Part shown: piece after piece, positions 6,902-11,093 of the stretch
Layout of the letters: every line of letters begins with the position of its first letter
How positions within the stretch are numbered: position 1 is the stretch's first letter
Assembly (NCBI GenBank): GCA_937944075.1
Contig: CALDZZ010000230.1
Location: 1 to 11,093, forward strand
Source: an uncultured Rhizobiaceae group bacterium
GTDB lineage: Bacteria > Pseudomonadota > Alphaproteobacteria > Rhizobiales > Rhizobiaceae
Length of the DNA: 11,093 nucleotides
Direction of reading: 5' to 3'
Notes under the pieces: model-generated
What the model saw: only the letters and a program-made list of their open reading frames with translations
Databases searched by the model: none
What the model was told of the DNA's origin: nothing
Translations under genes and position numbers: made by a program

Positions 6902-6916
6902 TTTTGTTGATTGGCA
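6896..6916. repeat. Perfect 7-base inverted repeat in the divergent cysteine synthase/SDR intergenic region
   Basis: TGCCAAT (6896-6902) and ATTGGCA (6910-6916) are exact inverted copies separated by seven bases. The element sits between two divergent genes, covers the proposed -35 box of the cysteine synthase promoter and lies 33 bases before the ATG of the SDR gene. It has no following T-run and so does not look like a terminator. A dimeric repressor or activator site is the more natural reading. Which protein would bind it cannot be told. Confidence 0.6.
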
Positions 6917-6948
6917 GAAATAAAATTCCAGATCAGGACGGATAATCA

Positions 6949-7722
6949 ATGACTTTTTCTGCCAAACCCAAAGATGGAGCTGTATGGATCACTGGAGCCA
7001 GTGAAGGCATTGGCAAGGCAGTTGCAGTCCAGATGGCCGATGAGGGATACAAGGTTTACATTTCTGCCCGTTCCAAAGACAAACTGGAGGAAATAGCTGA
7101 TAGCTATTCTGGCAAGGGTGAAATCATTTCAATGCCTTTGGATGTGACTGAAAGGGACGCCAACATTGCCTGTGTTGAGCGCATTGTTAAAGAATCAGGT
7201 GCACTTGCAATCACAATTCTAAACGCTGGGACATTCAAGCCTGTCAGGGGGCATGATTTGAATTTTGAAGACTTCGATTTTACGCATTCAGTCAATATTG
7301 ATGGTGTTATCAATGGTCTTATTCCATCAGTTGATGCCATGAAGAAAGCCGGGCAGGGGCAGATTGCTATTGTCTCGTCGGTTGCCGGTTATGGTGGCTT
7401 GCCTAAAAATGGTCCCTACGGGCTATCAAAGGCCGGGCTTATCAATCTGGCGGAGAGTCTGAAATATGATTTTGACAAGATGAATATCAAAATCCAGATG
7501 ATTACCCCTGGTTTCATTGACACGCCTTTGACCAAGAAAAATGACTTTCCAATGCCATTCCTTATGCCGGTAGATAAAGCTGCTGAAAGGGTTGTTCATG
7601 GCCTGGAAAAGCCAAATTTTGAAATCACATTCCCACGTCGATTTACCTACATGCTCAAGTTCATAAACCTGTGGTGTTACCCGGTTTACTTCTGGCTTGT
7701 TCGTAAAATTACTGGCGGCTAA
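6949..7722 (+). CDS. Short-chain dehydrogenase/reductase (SDR) with hydrophobic C-terminal segment
   Basis: This is a classical SDR of 257 residues. The cofactor motif TGASEGIG is at 15-22, the LDVT acidic site at 64-67 and NAG at 92-94. The catalytic set is Ser144, Tyr157 and Lys161 (PYGLSK), followed by PGFIDTP at 187-193. Arg41 and Ser42 after the second strand (SARSKDKL) suggest NADPH preference; this is inferred. The last 30 residues (about 231-253) are rich in aromatic and aliphatic residues and end VRKITGG, so the protein may touch the membrane or act on a lipid substrate. The ATG at 6949 has AGGA about ten bases upstream. The gene is divergent from cysteine synthase and ends 15 bases from the convergent lipid-modification operon. 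The substrate is not known; a 3-ketoacyl or other lipid-linked carbonyl is a guess from the hydrophobic tail and neighbours. Confidence 0.9.
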   Translation: MTFSAKPKDGAVWITGASEGIGKAVAVQMADEGYKVYISARSKDKLEEIADSYSGKGEIISMPLDVTERDANIACVERIVKESGALAITILNAGTFKPVRGHDLNFEDFDFTHSVNIDGVINGLIPSVDAMKKAGQGQIAIVSSVAGYGGLPKNGPYGLSKAGLINLAESLKYDFDKMNIKIQMITPGFIDTPLTKKNDFPMPFLMPVDKAAERVVHGLEKPNFEITFPRRFTYMLKFINLWCYPVYFWLVRKITGG

Positions 7723-7737
7723 AAAGCTCTTTATATA

Positions 7738-9003
7738 CTAGCTGTGTTTATAAAACATTTGGCGTACATCAATCGAGTCTGTGCCAAATCCAGCTTCACA
7801 ATAATGAAGATAAAATTCCCACATTCGCTTGAAACGCCGGTCAAAGCCCAATTGCTTAACTTCGTCCCATTTTTCCCAAAAAGTAAGGCGCCATTCTTTA
7901 AGTGTTCTCGCATAATCCTGTGCGAAAATGCGTTCACTTGCCAACTGTAACCCTTCTTCAGATGTTACTTTTTGAAGAGCATCAGGTGAGGGTAACATGC
8001 CGCCTGGGAAAATGTATCTTTGTATGAAGTCGGGCCGTTTGCGATAGTTCTCAAAGGCTTCATTTCTGATCGTGATGATTTGCAATCCCGCTGTGCCGCC
8101 ATCTTTTAGGCAGTCGTTGATTTTCCCAAAATACGTTGGCCAATATTCTTCGCCTACTGCTTCAAACATCTCTATCGATGCTATGTGGTCGTATTTTCCG
8201 GTTTCGTCGCGGTAATCCTGAAACTTGAATTCAACCAGATCAGTCAATCCGGCCTTTTCAATTCTATTGCGTGCATAATCTAGCTGTTCTTTTGAGATAG
8301 TCAGACCAGTTACCCTTGCGCCAAATTCTCTGGCAACATATTCGGCAAACCCACCCCAACCACAACCGATTTCTAGTATATGACTGCCTTTTGTTACGCC
8401 CATGCTGACCGCTAGAGAGCGATATTTTGCATCTTGTGCAGCTTCCAGTGAATTGGCACCATCTTCAAAAATGGCTGAGGAATATGTCATGCTAGGGTCA
8501 AGCCAAAGGCTATAAAAATCATTGCCCAGATCGTAGTGGGCGGCGATGTTTTTCTGAGAGCCTGTTTTCGTATTTCTGTTAAACCAGTGTCGGATATTTT
8601 CCACCAGGTTTGTAATAATGCTTTGTGCTGCAACGTCACCGTATATGGAACGGTTAAGCAGGAAAAACTCCAGCATTGGCGTAACATTGGGGCTGTCCCA
8701 ATCTTCATCCATATAACTTTCTGCAACGCCAATTGTGCCACCTAGGGCAACTTTTCTTGGCAGCTTCCAGTTATGCAATATGAGTTTTGCGATGGGGCCA
8801 GGGTTTCCTGAATCGAAGTGAACTGCCCGACCATTTGGCATTCTCACATAGAGTTCGCCAGTTTCAATTCTTAAAAGAAGTTGGAAAATTTTACGCGCAA
8901 ACCATGGTAATTTTGATTTTTGTGTCGCAAAATTATCTTCATTTAGCAGTATGGCATCAGAAAAGTCGGTTTCCACACCCTGTGCGTTCAGTGTCGATTC
9001 CAT
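7738..9003 (-). CDS. Cyclopropane-fatty-acyl-phospholipid synthase family SAM-dependent methyltransferase
   Basis: Family members use S-adenosylmethionine to add a methylene or methyl group to the double bond of acyl chains in membrane phospholipids. The 421 residues comprise an N-terminal lipid-interacting domain (about 1-145) and a methyltransferase domain. Family motifs are HYDLGNDFYSLWLD (156-169), SAM loop LEIGCGWGGFA (210-220), SIEMFEAVG (276-284), FPGGMLPS (332-339) and the C-terminal YCEAGF with Cys402, which I align with the essential cysteine near the end of E. coli Cfa. The start is the ATG at 9003, behind a strong AGGTGAG site six bases away that overlaps the end of the DUF1365 gene; only one base separates that stop from this start. 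Whether the product is a cyclopropane ring or a methyl-branched or furan-precursor chain cannot be told. It is the last gene of the operon and converges on the SDR gene. Confidence 0.93.
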   Translation of the reverse strand: MESTLNAQGVETDFSDAILLNEDNFATQKSKLPWFARKIFQLLLRIETGELYVRMPNGRAVHFDSGNPGPIAKLILHNWKLPRKVALGGTIGVAESYMDEDWDSPNVTPMLEFFLLNRSIYGDVAAQSIITNLVENIRHWFNRNTKTGSQKNIAAHYDLGNDFYSLWLDPSMTYSSAIFEDGANSLEAAQDAKYRSLAVSMGVTKGSHILEIGCGWGGFAEYVAREFGARVTGLTISKEQLDYARNRIEKAGLTDLVEFKFQDYRDETGKYDHIASIEMFEAVGEEYWPTYFGKINDCLKDGGTAGLQIITIRNEAFENYRKRPDFIQRYIFPGGMLPSPDALQKVTSEEGLQLASERIFAQDYARTLKEWRLTFWEKWDEVKQLGFDRRFKRMWEFYLHYCEAGFGTDSIDVRQMFYKHS

Positions 9004-9004
9004 T

Positions 9005-9832
9005 TTACTCACCTGCAACAATATTATTTTGACGGTCAATGTAGCTTGAATTTTCAGGTGGTGAAGGTCTGCGACGCAATTTTATACCCTTAAACCACAA
9101 GATAAATGCCTCAAAGTGGATTCCTGCCGTTACTTTCCAGGTTAATCCCATGGTTTTGCAAATGCCTGCTGTAATATTTTTTGAAGTGAGTTTGCGCTCA
9201 TTGCCTGAAAACGTTGCAGACAGAATAGGACCATCCTTGTCATGTTCCAGAATACGTATTCTCAGGTTATCGGTGGGGGGCTGTATTCTAAAATCGTATC
9301 TCATTTCCATGTCCAGGAAAGGAGAAACATAAAAACATTTTTGGGCGCTGTTTTTAATCGAGGCATTCTCGGTAGCCAGATTTGAGACCCTGGCGATATA
9401 ACAGTGTGATTCACCAAACGTATTATTAACCTGATATACAAGTGCAGTGACTTCATTATTTGAATCATAGCAAAAGTAAATTGATAGAGGATTGAACGTA
9501 TAGCCAAATACACGGGGATTGCACCACAAAAGTATTTTTGCAGGGCGCGCCATGTCTCCTTCAGCCAGGAGATTATCGATATGAGTACGCAGACAAGTGC
9601 CATCCCTGGAGCCGTGATCCTTTTCATGAAAAGAAGTCACACCTTTGCGGTTTACAGAAAAAAGAGCACTTTTACGGTCAGCAAGATCGAGTTTATCAAG
9701 ATCGATGACGAGCGAAAAGATACTATAGTTGAAACGGTGTAATTTAGGTTTGAGGCGCGCATGCATCACCTTGCCAAAATAAAGACTGGCACCCTCCAAA
9801 GGTTTGCGCTTTTCTAACGTTTTAACACTCAT
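9005..9832 (-). CDS. DUF1365 family protein
   Basis: I recognise this 275-residue protein as DUF1365, a family with no firmly assigned reaction that usually sits between an FAD-dependent amine-oxidase-like gene and a cyclopropane-synthase-like gene, as it does here. Family-like conserved blocks are VMHARLKPKLHRFNY (22-36), DHG (72-74), NPRVFGYTFNPLSIYFCYD (105-123), VNNTFGE (135-141) and KCFYVSPF (165-172). The aromatic, asparagine and histidine residues in these blocks are candidates for an active site. There is no signal peptide and no clear transmembrane helix; WFKGIKLRRRP near 246-256 is basic and could touch phospholipid head groups (inference). The ATG at 9832 lies four bases after the stop of the upstream gene and has only a weak GAG ribosome site, so translation may depend on coupling. 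A role in modifying or presenting acyl chains is inferred from context. Confidence 0.88.
   Translation of the reverse strand: MSVKTLEKRKPLEGASLYFGKVMHARLKPKLHRFNYSIFSLVIDLDKLDLADRKSALFSVNRKGVTSFHEKDHGSRDGTCLRTHIDNLLAEGDMARPAKILLWCNPRVFGYTFNPLSIYFCYDSNNEVTALVYQVNNTFGESHCYIARVSNLATENASIKNSAQKCFYVSPFLDMEMRYDFRIQPPTDNLRIRILEHDKDGPILSATFSGNERKLTSKNITAGICKTMGLTWKVTAGIHFEAFILWFKGIKLRRRPSPPENSSYIDRQNNIVAGE
9008..9014 (-). promoter_or_regulatory. Strong ribosome binding site of the cyclopropane-synthase-like gene, within the DUF1365 gene end
   Basis: On the minus strand AGGTGAG lies in the last sense codons of the DUF1365 gene. Its AGGTG core is six bases before the ATG at 9003-9001. It fixes this ATG as the start over the longer open frame that runs upstream to 9039, and marks the two genes as one translational unit. 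Confidence 0.75.
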
Positions 9833-9836
9833 AAGA

Positions 9837-11093
9837 CTACTCGGCAGCTTCCATCATTGCAGTCTGGCTGTTGTCATTTTCTCGTTCAGCATAGGCAGGT
9901 TCTTCCCATGGAACAATCCCTCCGAGCTTTCTTGCCACGTTGAGACCTGATTTAAGGCCATCTTCATGGAAACCAAAACCGGTCCAGGCGCCACAAAACC
10001 AAATGCCGTTTTTGCCTTGAATGGTATCGAGTTTGCGTTGGGCTTCGATTGCTTCGGCATTAAAAAGCGGGTGGGCATATTGATAGCGGTTAATCACCGT
10101 CGCTGGGTCAGGGGCAGTAAGCGGATTAAGGGTAACGAAAAGCGGGTATTTTTCGTCAATATTCTGAAGCTTGTTCATCCAGTAAGTGACAGATACATCG
10201 CGATCATCGAGAACATTTTTCCTGCCAATATAATTCCATGCAGCCCACGCTTTTTTGCGTTTTGGCATTAGTGACACATCGCTATGTAACCACACATCAT
10301 TTTTAACATATTGAACGCTGGACAAGATATCATGTTCTTCAGGGGAGGCGTCTTTTAACATGGACAATGATTGGTCCGAGTGGGAGGCCATCACCACCTG
10401 ATCGTATGTTTCCATGTTGCCGTTAGCATCTGTAATGGAAACGCCGCCTGATGTGCGCTCAACTCTCACGACCTCTGAGCTTGTTCGAAACTCTGCTTTA
10501 GTATCGTTGACCAGTTTGCTGACATACTCACGACTGCCGCCAGAAACCGTTCGCCATTTGGGACGGTCGCTTTGTATCAACGAATGGTTCTTCATGAACT
10601 GGATAAGGCTTTCTGCGGGGAACTCCAGCATTTTTGCTGATGGTGTTGACCATATTGCAGATGTCATGGGGACAAGGTAATCGTTTTTTAGTCGTTTCGA
10701 AAACCCTGTCTTGTTGAGGTAATCATCAAACGTAAGGCCACAAAGTGCGCCACTTTGCAGGTCAAGTCTTGCGCGTTTGTTGAAGCGGAAAATATCCCGA
10801 AGCATTTTCAGGAAACCGGGAGAGAGGATGTTTGATGGCTGTGCAAAAACGCCAGAAAGCCGCTTTCCACCTTTCCATTCAAGATTACCATTATCCAGCG
10901 AAACCGAGAATTCCATATCTGAAGCCTCTGTTTTGACTTCCAGATGCTTGAAAAGTTTTATGAGGTTAGGATAGTTGCTAGCATTGTAAACAATGAAGCC
11001 TGTGTCGACAGGAATAGTAACTCCATCATATTCAACATCGACGGTGGCCGAGTGTCCACCAAGACGGTTGCGTTTTTCATAGACGGTCACGTC
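9837..11093 (-). CDS. FAD-dependent amine-oxidase-like protein (NAD(P)/FAD-binding), N-terminus outside window
   Basis: The 418 visible residues lack only the first part of the protein: the text begins at DVTVYEKRNRLGGHSAT, the strand and loop that normally follow the GxGxxG dinucleotide-binding motif. The frame is open to the window edge, so the start is outside; the GTG at 11090 is internal. Other support is DTGFIVYN (30s), the WRTVSGGSREYV segment of the substrate domain, and the C-terminal FAD-contact block FCGAWTGFGFHEDGLKSG near the end. These features place it with flavin amine oxidase/phytoene desaturase-like oxidoreductases that are paired with DUF1365 and cyclopropane-synthase genes. 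The likely substrate is an unsaturated or methylated phospholipid acyl chain, not a free amine; this rests on context. It is the most upstream visible gene of the operon, and the promoter, possibly an ECF-sigma promoter, lies beyond the window. Its stop is four bases before the DUF1365 start. Confidence 0.92.
   Translation of the reverse strand, partial: DVTVYEKRNRLGGHSATVDVEYDGVTIPVDTGFIVYNASNYPNLIKLFKHLEVKTEASDMEFSVSLDNGNLEWKGGKRLSGVFAQPSNILSPGFLKMLRDIFRFNKRARLDLQSGALCGLTFDDYLNKTGFSKRLKNDYLVPMTSAIWSTPSAKMLEFPAESLIQFMKNHSLIQSDRPKWRTVSGGSREYVSKLVNDTKAEFRTSSEVVRVERTSGGVSITDANGNMETYDQVVMASHSDQSLSMLKDASPEEHDILSSVQYVKNDVWLHSDVSLMPKRKKAWAAWNYIGRKNVLDDRDVSVTYWMNKLQNIDEKYPLFVTLNPLTAPDPATVINRYQYAHPLFNAEAIEAQRKLDTIQGKNGIWFCGAWTGFGFHEDGLKSGLNVARKLGGIVPWEEPAYAERENDNSQTAMMEAAE

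Noticed and set aside
8487..8741. 84-codon frame inside the cyclopropane-synthase-like gene, considered as a possible frameshift product.
   Set aside because: The main frame is continuous with every family motif in order, so there is no frameshift; the second frame is a shadow.

Overview
The window looks like a chromosomal segment of an alphaproteobacterium with moderate GC, probably free-living and aerobic. This rests on protein character: a Rhodobacter-like long cysteine synthase, a divergent Lrp/alanine dehydrogenase pair, and an amine oxidase/DUF1365/cyclopropane-synthase operon of the kind found in proteobacterial envelope-stress and photo-oxidative-stress regulons. Genus cannot be fixed from the sequence alone. 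Coding density is very high. There are eleven protein genes, several overlapping or separated by a few bases. I see no tRNA, rRNA, CRISPR array, insertion sequence or phage gene, and no gene-free stretch longer than about 300 bases.

Layout: (1) 2-760, plus strand, is the C-terminal half of an MFS transporter cut by the window edge. (2) 763-2251, minus strand, holds an Lrp/AsnC regulator followed, with a 17-base overlap, by a membrane-anchored alpha/beta hydrolase. (3) 2394-3509, plus strand, is alanine dehydrogenase, divergent from the Lrp gene across a 142-base control region with three TTGC-type palindromes. (4) 3532-6792, minus strand, is a four-gene run read in the order cysteine synthase, AlaX-type alanyl-tRNA editing protein, 3-mercaptopyruvate sulfurtransferase-like protein and GNAT acetyltransferase. 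(5) 6949-7722, plus strand, is a short-chain dehydrogenase, divergent from the cysteine synthase, with a perfect inverted repeat between them. (6) 7738-11093, minus strand, is a tightly packed lipid-modification operon: FAD-dependent amine-oxidase-like protein (N-terminus outside the window), DUF1365 protein and cyclopropane-fatty-acyl-phospholipid synthase-like methyltransferase.

How the genes may work together: the middle of the window is about small amino acids and sulfur. Alanine dehydrogenase links alanine and pyruvate under probable Lrp-type control. Cysteine synthase makes cysteine from O-acetylserine. The sulfurtransferase handles the sulfur of 3-mercaptopyruvate, the transamination product of cysteine. 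AlaX removes serine or glycine wrongly attached to tRNA-Ala. The right-hand operon probably changes unsaturated acyl chains in membrane phospholipids. The DUF1365 member has no assigned reaction, so this operon is the least explained and most interesting part of the window. I found no clear sign of a wholly undescribed defence or mobile system.
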